Shown here piece after piece: positions 44,139 to 51,826 of a stretch of 64,000 nucleotides of DNA. The notes under the pieces are model-generated. The model saw only the letters and a list, made by a program, of their open reading frames with translations. It had not been told where the DNA came from and made no database searches. The position numbers and the translations under genes are program-made. The number at the start of each line of letters is the position of its first letter. Within the stretch, counting starts at the first letter, position 1. Source of the stretch: Mesoflavibacter sp037029465 (GTDB taxonomy: Bacteria; Bacteroidota; Bacteroidia; Flavobacteriales; Flavobacteriaceae); assembly GCF_037029465.1 (NCBI RefSeq), contig NZ_JAYMEM010000009.1:339420-403419 (forward strand), read 5' to 3'.

Positions 44139-46274
44139 ATGAAGTCATTCATTTTAATCATATTCACTTTAGTAACGTGTTTAACCTACGCACAAAGCAC
44201 AAGCTATAGTAGTAAACCACCAGTTTTTGAAAATTGTAAAAATCAAGAAGGTGCTACTCAACTTAATTGTTTTAATCAAGAGGTTTTCAACTTTATATTC
44301 AATAATTTTCAAACTCCAGAAGATATTGAATCTAACTATAAAGGTGAAATAGTTGTAGTTTTTGAAGTCACAGAAAAAGGAACTTTTAAAACAGTTTTTG
44401 TAGAAGCAAAACATAAATCTTTAAAGGAAGAAACGCAACGTGTTTTTAATGAGTTTCCTCAAATAGAACCAGCAACTTACAACGGTAATCCTACGTTTAG
44501 ACAATATTCTATGTCTATTTATTTACCGTTAAACGAAGCTAATAAACCTTCAGATATTGAAGATTTTAGTGTTAATAACAATAATAATCAATCTAAAACT
44601 AATGAAATTGAGCAATTAACAGCTTTAGAAAAAAAGGCGAAAGCCGAATTTGATAGCGTCCAGAAAGCAGTAACAAAATATCAAAACAAAGAATACAAAA
44701 GTCAAGTAAACATTCCTTTTAGTCACGAAAATTATTTTCGTTTTGATCGTTCAATGAATTTAGTAGGCACCAATAGTCACACAGCATCAAAACCATATAT
44801 GTATGAAGATGTTGAAAATTATTATGATTTTGAAGTAGAAAATGAAACTTTAAAACAAGATAGACAGACTTGGGCAGGACAAAAATTATGGAACGAGCAT
44901 TTAGTACAATTACAAGGTAAGGATTATTGGTTTACAATAGATCCGGTTTTTGATTTGCAATTAGGAAAAGATACCGATGCAGAATTTGATTATACGTATA
45001 ACAACACTCGTGGAGTTTATATACAAGGTGGATTAGGTAATAAATTTAGTTTTTCGGCAACGGTTTATGAAAATCAAGGTCGCTTTGCACAGTACGTCAA
45101 TCAATATGCAGAAAGTTTAAAAGCATTTGGTCCTGATCCAGCTGTTATACCTGGTCGCGGTATTGCAAAACGATTTAAAGATGATGCCTATGATTATCCT
45201 GTAGCAGAAGGATATTTATCCTATTCGCCAGCAAAATTTATAAATGTGCAATTTGGTCATGGTAAACAGTTTATTGGTGACGGTTACCGTAGTTTGCTAC
45301 AAAGTGATGTAGCAAGTCCTTATCCTTTTTTAAAGTTAAATACTAAATTTTGGAAAATTAAGTACACCAACACTTGGACGTGGTTAAAAGATGTAAGACC
45401 AGAAGCAGTCGTAGATGATGCATTTAGAACAAAATATATTGCAAACCATTATTTAAGTTGGAATGTATCTAAAAAATTAAACATTGGATTATTTGAATCT
45501 GTAATTTGGGAAAATACCAACGATAGAGGTTTTGATGTTAACTATTTAAACCCAGTAATTTTTTTTAGAGCCATAGAGTTTGAAACTGGTCAAGGTGCTG
45601 GTAACGCTATTTTAGGTGCTTCAGGAAAATATAAGTTTAACGATAATGTTAATGTTTATGGACAATTTATTTTAGATGAATTTTCGCTAAACGATATTAA
45701 AGGAGGAGAAAAAAGTTGGAAGAATAAATATGGGTTTCAATTAGGAGCAAAATATTACAATGCTTTTAAAGTGAAAAATTTAATGCTTCAAGCAGAATAC
45801 AACCAAGTAAGACCATATACTTATTCGCACAATACAATTGTTTTAAATTATGCGCACAACAATCAGCCAATGGCGCATCTTTGGGGCGCAAATTTTAGAG
45901 AGTTAGTTTTAATTGGACGCTACCAAAAAGAACGTTGGTTTGGAGAAGCTAAGTTTATTACGGGCGTTAGAGGTTTTGATTATAACGATGGAACAGATAA
46001 CTTTAGTTATGGCGGTGATATTTATAAAGACTATAACGATAGACCATTTGACACAGGTGTAGAAATTGGTCAAGGTATAAAAACAACATCTATAAATGCT
46101 AGTGCACAATTAGGGTATTTAGTTAATCCAGCATCTAATTTAAAAGCATTTGTTAATGTCAATTACAGAAATTTTAACCCAGAAGCCGAAACATTAAGCG
46201 TCTATAATAATAGTACCGTTTGGTTTAATTTTGGATTAAGAACAGACCTGTTTAACTGGTATTTTGACTATTAA
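44139..46274 (+). CDS. remB: Gliding motility protein RemB, capsule-assembly-like outer-membrane protein
   Basis: The 711-residue protein has a signal peptide ending CLTYAQ, then a domain of about 100 residues (25-140) resembling a TonB C-terminal domain (PVFENCKNQEGATQLNC, GEIVVVFEVTEKGTFKTVFV, QYSMSIYLPLNE), a coiled linker with KKAKAEFDSVQKAVTKYQ, and a Wzi-like beta-barrel region (about 190-711) with GDGYRSLLQSDVASPYPFLK. The size and the place three genes downstream of sprA match RemB of gliding flavobacteria, which is needed for normal gliding. The name is from context and length; the barrel fits an outer-membrane protein. Confidence 0.82.
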   Translation: MKSFILIIFTLVTCLTYAQSTSYSSKPPVFENCKNQEGATQLNCFNQEVFNFIFNNFQTPEDIESNYKGEIVVVFEVTEKGTFKTVFVEAKHKSLKEETQRVFNEFPQIEPATYNGNPTFRQYSMSIYLPLNEANKPSDIEDFSVNNNNNQSKTNEIEQLTALEKKAKAEFDSVQKAVTKYQNKEYKSQVNIPFSHENYFRFDRSMNLVGTNSHTASKPYMYEDVENYYDFEVENETLKQDRQTWAGQKLWNEHLVQLQGKDYWFTIDPVFDLQLGKDTDAEFDYTYNNTRGVYIQGGLGNKFSFSATVYENQGRFAQYVNQYAESLKAFGPDPAVIPGRGIAKRFKDDAYDYPVAEGYLSYSPAKFINVQFGHGKQFIGDGYRSLLQSDVASPYPFLKLNTKFWKIKYTNTWTWLKDVRPEAVVDDAFRTKYIANHYLSWNVSKKLNIGLFESVIWENTNDRGFDVNYLNPVIFFRAIEFETGQGAGNAILGASGKYKFNDNVNVYGQFILDEFSLNDIKGGEKSWKNKYGFQLGAKYYNAFKVKNLMLQAEYNQVRPYTYSHNTIVLNYAHNNQPMAHLWGANFRELVLIGRYQKERWFGEAKFITGVRGFDYNDGTDNFSYGGDIYKDYNDRPFDTGVEIGQGIKTTSINASAQLGYLVNPASNLKAFVNVNYRNFNPEAETLSVYNNSTVWFNFGLRTDLFNWYFDY

Positions 46275-46296
46275 AATTATTTAAATAAATGATATT

Positions 46297-46329
46297 AAAG
46301 CCTCAAGCTAAAAACCTTGAGGTTTTTTT
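46297..46329 (+). terminator. Terminator after remB
   Basis: CCTCAAG (46301-46307) pairs with CTTGAGG (46316-46322), with flanking A and T runs. Confidence 0.8.
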
Positions 46330-46351
46330 GTGCTAAATAATCAATTAGCAG

Positions 46352-46359
46352 TATCTTTG
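46352..46359 (+). promoter_or_regulatory. -7 promoter element of the cyoE-cox3 cluster
   Basis: TATCTTTG matches TAnnTTTG; a TTTG 21 bases upstream, at the end of the remB terminator, could serve as -33. Confidence 0.5.
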
Positions 46360-46385
46360 CGCAAGCAAAAAAGTAACCTACAATT

Positions 46386-47276
46386 TTGAGTACAACAACA
46401 ACGGTCGTAAAACATACAGCAATTTCAGATTTTAAAGAAATTACAAAGATGCGTTTATCGCTTAGTGTTGTTTTTTCGTCGGTTGCTGGTTATCTTCTTG
46501 GTGCAGATACTATCAGTGTAAAAATCCTAATCTTACTAGCTCTTGGTGGTTATTTTATGGTTGGCGCAAGTAATGCTTTCAATCAAATTATAGAAAAAGA
46601 TTTAGATGCTTTAATGCATCGTACAAAAAATAGACCCGTTGCTTCGGGTAGAATGACTGTAAGAACAGCGTTTGTAATTGCGTGCATATTTACAATTTTA
46701 GGAATAGTTATTTTATATACTATTAATGAGCAAACAGCAATGTTTGGCGCAATTTCAATATTTCTTTATACCAGTGTTTATACGCCTTTAAAAACAAAAA
46801 CACCTTTGTCTGTTTTTGTTGGTGCTATTCCAGGCGCAATACCATTTATGTTAGGTTGGGTTGCAGCTACAGATCATTTTGGTATAGAACCAGGTACTTT
46901 ATTTGCGCTTCAGTTTTTTTGGCAATTTCCACATTTTTGGGCTATTGGCTGGTTTTTATTTGAAGACTATAAACGTGGTGGATTTTTTATGTTACCAACA
47001 GGAAAACAAGATAAAGGAACAGCAATTCAAATTATATTATATACAATTTGGACTATTTTAGTTTCAATTATTCCTGTATTTGGTTTTACAGGAAAATTAG
47101 AATTATCAATAGTAGCAGCAATTATTGTATTTGGCTTAGGTTTGGTAATGCTATATTATGCTATTCTTCTTTATAAAAAAATGACCGAAAAAGCAGCAAA
47201 ACAACTAATGTTATCTAGCGTGCTTTATATAACAATAATTCAAGTTATTTACGTCGTAGACAAATTTTTAAGATAA
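46386..47276 (+). CDS. cyoE: Protohaem IX farnesyltransferase (haem O synthase)
   Basis: The 296-residue membrane prenyltransferase of the UbiA superfamily makes haem O, precursor of the haem A used by the oxidase. It has eight to nine helices and the two motifs GASNAFNQIIEKDLDALMHRT (NxxxDxxxD-like) and FEDYKRGGFFMLP. The start is TTG at 46386. It is followed after three bases by a subunit III gene. No haem A synthase (CtaA) is in the window. Confidence 0.95.
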   Translation: MSTTTTVVKHTAISDFKEITKMRLSLSVVFSSVAGYLLGADTISVKILILLALGGYFMVGASNAFNQIIEKDLDALMHRTKNRPVASGRMTVRTAFVIACIFTILGIVILYTINEQTAMFGAISIFLYTSVYTPLKTKTPLSVFVGAIPGAIPFMLGWVAATDHFGIEPGTLFALQFFWQFPHFWAIGWFLFEDYKRGGFFMLPTGKQDKGTAIQIILYTIWTILVSIIPVFGFTGKLELSIVAAIIVFGLGLVMLYYAILLYKKMTEKAAKQLMLSSVLYITIIQVIYVVDKFLR

Positions 47277-47279
47277 ACA

Positions 47280-47864
47280 ATGGATTTAACCGAAGGAACA
47301 ATTCAAGAAAAACACAGAAGATCAAGAAAAATGATGCTATACGTTGGTATAGGCGCATTAATTATGTCTTTTGCAGGTTGGACTAGTGCATTTATAGTAA
47401 GTAGCTCTAGACCAGATTGGTTGTCAGATTTTGTAATGCCACAACCGTTTTGGGTAAGCATTATAATCATGATAATTAGTAGTATCACATTTATAATAGC
47501 TAGAAAAGCTTTAGAAAAAAACAATAAGTCACTAACTACAGCAATGTTAGTAGTAACATTTGTTTTAGGACTATTATTTGTGTTTAATCAAATTAAAGGA
47601 TTTAGTCAAATAATAGATATGGGCTATAATTTTACGGGACCAACAAGTAATGTAACCGTAAGTTATATCTACTTGATTGCGGTTGTGCATATCATTCACG
47701 TTTTTGCAGGTTTAATACCAATTTTGGTCGTAATAGTAAATCATTTAAGAGGAAAATATAGCTCAGAAGATTATGTAGGTTTTGAGTTAGCCGAAATATT
47801 TTGGCATTTTGTAGACCTATTATGGCTCTATTTATTTTTCTTTTTATACTTTTTCTTAAACTAA
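47280..47864 (+). CDS. Cytochrome c oxidase subunit III (short form)
   Basis: The 194-residue protein has five helices in the subunit III arrangement. The C-terminal signature DYVGFELAEIFWHFVDLLWLYLFF carries the conserved WHFVDxxW. It stabilises subunit I and its proton uptake. The N-terminal two helices of mitochondrial subunit III are reduced, as in the five-helix bacterial form. It is paired with a second, longer subunit III gene after 109 bases. Confidence 0.93.
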   Translation: MDLTEGTIQEKHRRSRKMMLYVGIGALIMSFAGWTSAFIVSSSRPDWLSDFVMPQPFWVSIIIMIISSITFIIARKALEKNNKSLTTAMLVVTFVLGLLFVFNQIKGFSQIIDMGYNFTGPTSNVTVSYIYLIAVVHIIHVFAGLIPILVVIVNHLRGKYSSEDYVGFELAEIFWHFVDLLWLYLFFFLYFFLN

Positions 47865-47936
47865 AAATTGAAGTAAAACCTTATTTAGACGCTTTAAAAT
47901 TTAGAGGAAGCAATTTTTTTAAGTCAATAAAATGAT

Positions 47937-47944
47937 TATTTTTG
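47937..47944 (+). promoter_or_regulatory. -7 promoter element before the second subunit III gene
   Basis: TATTTTTG fits TAnnTTTG in the 109-base gap, 29 bases before the ATG, allowing separate expression of the second copy. Confidence 0.45.
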
Positions 47945-47973
47945 TCACACTTTTTAACAACTAATTTAACACT

Positions 47974-48954
47974 ATGAGCACGACAGTTGCAACTACCAAT
48001 ACAGAAGGTAAAACTTGGAGTGGTGGAAATGAGCCACTTAAAGCAAGTTATGGTAAAATGATGATGTGGTTTTTTATCGTAACAGATGCCCTTACTTTTT
48101 CTGCGTTTCTAGCAGCTTACGGATTTTCAAGATTCAAATTTATAGACTCTTGGCCAATTGCAGATGAGGTTTTTACTCACATTCCTTTTTATCACGGAGA
48201 TCCAATGCCAATGATTTATGTAGCGTTTATGACGTTTATATTAATCATGTCTTCTGTAACAATGGTATTAGCTGTAGATGCTGGTCACCACATGAAAAAG
48301 AATAAAGTAACTTGGTACTTATTCTTAACAATTATTGGTGGTATTATATTCGTAGGTTCTCAAGCATGGGAATGGGCAACATTTATCAAAGGAGATTACG
48401 GTGCTGTTCAAACTAAAGGTGGAAATATTTTACAATTTGTAGATACAAACGGAGAAAGAGTAGCAGTAAGAGATTTTGTTGTAGCTTCTCCTACAGAAAG
48501 AACTAACCACGAGCGTAAAAACGGACTTTGGTTTGTAGATGAAGGTACATTACCTCCTTACCAAATGAAAGACGTTGTTGCTGGATTAGAAGCAAATCCA
48601 AATATTTTAGTAAGAACTCAAATATTAAACGAAGAAAGACAAAAAACTGTGCTTTCTCGTGAAGAGTCTTTAGCTATAATCAAAAATAACGGTAAACGTG
48701 TTGTAGAAGGTGCTAACTTAGAGGTTAATGAATATGGTTCGCCTTTATTTGCAGATTTCTTCTTCTTCATTACAGGATTCCACGGGTTTCACGTATTCTC
48801 AGGAGTTGTAATAAACATCATTATTTGGTTTAATGTAATTTTAGGAACTTACGAAAGACGTAAAAACTACGAAATGGTAGAGAAAGTTGGACTTTACTGG
48901 CACTTTGTAGATTTAGTTTGGGTGTTCGTATTTACATTCTTCTACTTAGTATAA
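47974..48954 (+). CDS. Cytochrome c oxidase subunit III, long form with soluble insertion
   Basis: This 326-residue subunit III has the family signature GLYWHFVDLVWVFVFTFFYLV at its C-terminus and helices at both ends. Between helices three and four (about residues 138-261) lies an insertion of about 120 hydrophilic residues (from IKGDYGAVQTKGGNI to EVNEYGSPLFADFFF), absent from the short paralogue. The insertion is charged and not low-complexity, so it is likely a folded domain outside the membrane. Its role is unknown. It precedes subunit IV by 21 bases. Confidence 0.92.
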   Translation: MSTTVATTNTEGKTWSGGNEPLKASYGKMMMWFFIVTDALTFSAFLAAYGFSRFKFIDSWPIADEVFTHIPFYHGDPMPMIYVAFMTFILIMSSVTMVLAVDAGHHMKKNKVTWYLFLTIIGGIIFVGSQAWEWATFIKGDYGAVQTKGGNILQFVDTNGERVAVRDFVVASPTERTNHERKNGLWFVDEGTLPPYQMKDVVAGLEANPNILVRTQILNEERQKTVLSREESLAIIKNNGKRVVEGANLEVNEYGSPLFADFFFFITGFHGFHVFSGVVINIIIWFNVILGTYERRKNYEMVEKVGLYWHFVDLVWVFVFTFFYLV

Positions 48955-48975
48955 TTTAATAGAAAAAGATTTATC

Positions 48976-49356
48976 ATGGCAGATACACATAAATTAGAAA
49001 TATTGAGAGGACTTATCAAATTTAAGTCTAATACACAAAAAATTTGGGGCGTTTTAATTCTATTATCTATTATTACAGCTATAGAAGTTATCTTAGGTAT
49101 TTATAAACCAGAAGCTTTAGAAGGACATGTTTTAGGGATGAAAGCCTTAAACTGGATCTTTATTATATTAACTATTGTAAAAGCATATTACATTACTTGG
49201 GATTTCATGCACATGCGTGACGAAACTCCAGGTTTAAGACGTGCTGTTGTATGGACAGGCGTATTCTTAATCTGTTACTTAGTATTTATTTTACTACAAG
49301 AAGGAGGATATGTTTATGATGTTTACGATAACGGATTTATAAAAAGAGATTTCTAA
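48976..49356 (+). CDS. Cytochrome c oxidase subunit IV (small prokaryotic type)
   Basis: The 126-residue membrane protein has three helices (about 21-39, 56-74 and 89-107) and the motif TIVKAYYITWDFMHMRDE, typical of the prokaryotic subunit IV family (COX4_pro). It lies 21 bases after the long subunit III gene and is closed by a terminator, completing the accessory subunits for the oxidase core encoded at 17342-20251. Confidence 0.9.
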   Translation: MADTHKLEILRGLIKFKSNTQKIWGVLILLSIITAIEVILGIYKPEALEGHVLGMKALNWIFIILTIVKAYYITWDFMHMRDETPGLRRAVVWTGVFLICYLVFILLQEGGYVYDVYDNGFIKRDF

Positions 49357-49382
49357 TAAAGAAACTTAACATAAATAATAGT

Positions 49383-49415
49383 AAAAAGGTGGTTTTTTAA
49401 AGCCACCTTTTTTAT
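49383..49415 (+). terminator. Terminator after subunit IV
   Basis: AAAAAGGTGG (49383-49392) pairs with CCACCTTTTT (49403-49412) and is followed by TTATTTTT. Confidence 0.88.
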
Positions 49416-49420
49416 TTTTG
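49413..49420 (+). promoter_or_regulatory. -7 promoter element of the SCO-like operon
   Basis: TATTTTTG at the base of the preceding terminator, 25 bases before the ATG at 49446. Confidence 0.45.
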
Positions 49421-49445
49421 CATAACGAAAAAACATCTTACTGTA

Positions 49446-50165
49446 ATGAAGAAGAAAAATTTAAAAAAAGGAGTAATACTTAGTGTCTTATTCTTTCTGC
49501 CAGTTGTTTTTCTTTTGTTTTTATATCCTTCTACAAATAATTACAATCCGTTAGATATAGTGCATGAAGATGTTTTAGATTTTTCAAATTTATCATCTGC
49601 AAAAACAGATGTTTTATTAAAAGATCACATTACAGTTTTAGGATTTTTAGGAAATGACCCAGAATCTAAAATTGTAGAAACTTCCAATCTAAAAGAACTT
49701 ATTTATGATAAGTTTCAAGGATTTAAAAAGTTTCAAATTGTTATGATTGTTGCAGAAGGAACAGAAGACAAAACAGAACGTTTATCTAAAGAACTTTCTA
49801 AATTCGAACCATTAGAATATTGGCATTTTGTAACATTAAATAATTCTGACACAAAAAAGATGTTCAATAGTCTAAGAACAAGTCAAATCTTAGATTATAA
49901 TCAATCAATAGATAATGTATTTGTAATTGATAAAGATTTAAATCAAAGAGGAAGATTTGATGATAGAACAAAAAGAGAAATTAAAATGGAAGAGAAGCCA
50001 TACATTTTAACGTCTTACAATGCAACAATGGTTTCTGAGTTAAAAAACAAATTAGCAGCAGAGGATTTACGTGTGTTATTTACAGAATACAGACAAAAGC
50101 GTAAAGGCGAATTTAACTCTACATTACGTAGAGCAGAAGATTTAAAAGGAGAGCAAAATGAGTAA
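49446..50165 (+). CDS. Membrane-anchored cysteine-less SCO/thioredoxin-like protein
   Basis: The 239-residue protein has an N-terminal membrane helix (about 10-27, GVILSVLFFLPVVFLLFL) and a soluble domain whose outline follows that of the neighbouring SCO1 protein: a beta strand HITVLGFLG, a helix, then FQIVMIVAEGTEDKTERLSK, EYWHFVTLNNSDTKKMF, and NVFVIDKDLNQRGRFDDR. At the place where SCO1 has CxxxC it has NDPESK, and I see no cysteine in the whole protein. It overlaps SCO1 by eight bases. A copper-independent chaperone or adaptor role in oxidase assembly is inferred from fold and context only. Confidence 0.65.
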   Translation: MKKKNLKKGVILSVLFFLPVVFLLFLYPSTNNYNPLDIVHEDVLDFSNLSSAKTDVLLKDHITVLGFLGNDPESKIVETSNLKELIYDKFQGFKKFQIVMIVAEGTEDKTERLSKELSKFEPLEYWHFVTLNNSDTKKMFNSLRTSQILDYNQSIDNVFVIDKDLNQRGRFDDRTKREIKMEEKPYILTSYNATMVSELKNKLAAEDLRVLFTEYRQKRKGEFNSTLRRAEDLKGEQNE

Positions 50166-50907
50166 AAAAGCAAACTATTCTTACGTAGGTATCGCGTTTA
50201 TTATTTTATTATTTGGGATTATTTTTATCCCTAAAATAGTAGATAGAATAACTAATAAAGATGTTAACCGTACTTACGAAAGCAGATCAGGAAGTGTATT
50301 AAAAAATGCTTCAGAAGTTGATAATACAAAAAGCGAAAGTTTAGAGTATTTAATTATAGATGGCAAACGAAAAAAAGTGCCAGAGTTTAGCTTTACTGAT
50401 CAAAACGGAAACACAATAACCAATAAAGATTATTTAGGAAAAGTATATATTGTTGAGTTTTTCTTTACAACTTGCCCAACAATTTGTCCAAGAATGAATA
50501 AGAATTTAGTAGACATTCAAAACACATTTAAAGACGAAACTGATTTTGGTGTAGCATCATTTAGTATTATGCCAGATACAGATACACCAGAAAAGTTAAA
50601 GGAATATGCCGAAAATTATGGAATAACAAACCCTAATTGGCATTTAATGACAGGAGATAAGCAAGATATTTATAACTTGTCAAATATTGGATTTAACATC
50701 TTTGTAGATGTTGAAAATTTTGAGCATTCAGGCGATTTTGCTTTAGTAGATAAAAACGGTTTTTTACGTTCTAGACAAGACGATTTTGGTAATCCAAAAA
50801 TCTTTTACAAAGGCGTAATTAGCGAGCAAGAAAAAGTAGACGAAGACGGCAATCCGCAAGAAATCTCAATGCTAAAAGAAGATATAGCCAAATTATTAAA
50901 AGAATAA
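50158..50907 (+). CDS. SCO1/SenC copper chaperone for CuA assembly
   Basis: The 249-residue protein has an N-terminal anchor (about 8-25), then a thioredoxin-like fold with the copper-binding TTCPTICPRM (Cys about 106 and 110), and the partner histidine in FEHSGDFALVDK (about 188). SCO proteins deliver copper to the CuA site of subunit II; here that subunit is encoded at 17342. Length is normal. The eight-base overlap with the upstream gene implies translational coupling and a joint role. A palindromic repeat follows its stop. Confidence 0.95.
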   Translation: MSKKANYSYVGIAFIILLFGIIFIPKIVDRITNKDVNRTYESRSGSVLKNASEVDNTKSESLEYLIIDGKRKKVPEFSFTDQNGNTITNKDYLGKVYIVEFFFTTCPTICPRMNKNLVDIQNTFKDETDFGVASFSIMPDTDTPEKLKEYAENYGITNPNWHLMTGDKQDIYNLSNIGFNIFVDVENFEHSGDFALVDKNGFLRSRQDDFGNPKIFYKGVISEQEKVDEDGNPQEISMLKEDIAKLLKE

Positions 50908-50912
50908 ACAAA

Positions 50913-50957
50913 CGTCACTTCGAGTGATTTTGAGGTACGAAAAATTGTATCGAGAAG
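50913..50957. repeat. Flavobacterial intergenic palindromic repeat, copy 1
   Basis: The stretch begins CGTCACTTCGAGTG and ends TATCGAGAAG, with TCGAG/CGAGAAG arms typical of short repeats that I recall scattered between genes in Flavobacteriaceae. It fills the gap between SCO1 and the DUF420 gene and creates a spurious in-frame upstream start at 50924. Confidence 0.6.
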
Positions 50958-50962
50958 AAAAC

Positions 50963-51508
50963 ATGAACACAGAAAACCTACAAGAAGAAAAAAAGTACAA
51001 CAAATGGATTGTTGCACTTTCCGTAATTATTCCATTAGCTGTAGCAGCATTATTTGGTATAAAACTTAAAGATTTTGGTATAGACGTAGAGCCACTAACC
51101 TTTTTACCACCAATTTATGCAGCAATTAATGCAGTAACGGCAATTGTTTTAGTGTATGCTGTAATTTCAATTAAAAAAGGACAACGTCAACAACACGAAA
51201 ATTTAATGAAGTTTGCGATAACGCTTTCAGTATTATTTTTAGTCATGTATGTTGCATATCATATGACTAGCGACTCGACCAAATTTGGAGGAGAAGGCGC
51301 AATAAAATACATCTATTACTTCATTTTAATCACTCATATTGTATTGTCTGTTGCAGTAATACCATTTGTGTTAATTACATATGTAAGAGCCATTACAAAT
51401 AATTTTGAAAGACATAAAAAAATAGCAAAAATTACTTTTCCGTTGTGGTTGTATGTAGCGGTAACAGGAGTTATAGTTTATGTAATGATTTCACCTTATT
51501 ATGTTTAA
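50963..51508 (+). CDS. DUF420 (YozB-like) membrane protein
   Basis: The 181-residue protein starts MNTENLQEEKKYNKW at 50963. An upstream ATG at 50924 would add 13 residues read from the repeat and is rejected. It has five helices with conserved histidines (QQHENLMK, AYHMTSDSTKFGGEG, HIVLSVAVIPFVL and ERHKKIAKITFPLWLY). DUF420 proteins resemble cytochrome oxidase assembly factors such as CtaM and are usually beside SCO1 in Bacteroidota. A role in oxidase assembly is inferred. Confidence 0.88.
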   Translation: MNTENLQEEKKYNKWIVALSVIIPLAVAALFGIKLKDFGIDVEPLTFLPPIYAAINAVTAIVLVYAVISIKKGQRQQHENLMKFAITLSVLFLVMYVAYHMTSDSTKFGGEGAIKYIYYFILITHIVLSVAVIPFVLITYVRAITNNFERHKKIAKITFPLWLYVAVTGVIVYVMISPYYV

Positions 51509-51510
51509 TT

Positions 51511-51535
51511 TGTCTGTTCGAGCGCAGTCGAGAAC
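51511..51535. repeat. Flavobacterial intergenic palindromic repeat, copy 2
   Basis: TGTCTGTTCGAGCGCAGTCG plus AGAAC is the commonest form of the flavobacterial TCGAG...CGAGAA repeat family. It lies three bases past the DUF420 stop, so the gene is flanked on both sides by repeats. Confidence 0.65.
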
Positions 51536-51544
51536 TAATTAATA

Positions 51545-51763
51545 ATGAAAACAAAATTTCTTTTTATAATTATATCATGCTTTTTCTTTCTAAAAAGTAA
51601 CGCGCAATGCGCTATGTGTCGTGCTGTTTTAGAAAACGAAGAAGGACAATCTGCAGCAAAAGGAATTAACGACGGTATTATTTATTTAATGTCTATACCT
51701 TATATCTTAGTGTTTGGTTTAGGCTTTTTCGTGTATTGGAAATATTTTAGGAAGAAAGCTTAA
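51545..51763 (+). CDS. Small exported CxxC membrane protein
   Basis: The 72-residue protein has a signal peptide (MKTKFLFIIISCFFFLKSNA), a short loop beginning QCAMCRAVLENEEG with a CxxC pair just after the likely cleavage site, and one membrane helix (about 48-67) ending KYFRKKA. The CxxC faces the periplasm if the helix is a C-terminal anchor. It closely follows the oxidase-assembly genes, so a role as copper or thiol handler is possible but unproven. The family is small and seen near similar genes in flavobacteria. Confidence 0.75.
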   Translation: MKTKFLFIIISCFFFLKSNAQCAMCRAVLENEEGQSAAKGINDGIIYLMSIPYILVFGLGFFVYWKYFRKKA

Positions 51764-51780
51764 ACGTAAAGAAATTTAGA

Positions 51781-51816
51781 AAACTCCATGATAATTTAAT
51801 CTTGGAGTTTTTTTAT
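51781..51816 (+). terminator. Terminator after the small CxxC gene
   Basis: AAACTCCA (51781-51788) pairs with TGGAGTTT (51803-51810), followed by TTTTT. Confidence 0.78.
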
Positions 51817-51826
51817 ATTTATAACT

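Noticed and set aside
50924..50962. Longer start for the DUF420 gene
   Set aside because: The extra 13 residues come from the intergenic repeat; the ATG at 50963 gives a typical N-terminus.
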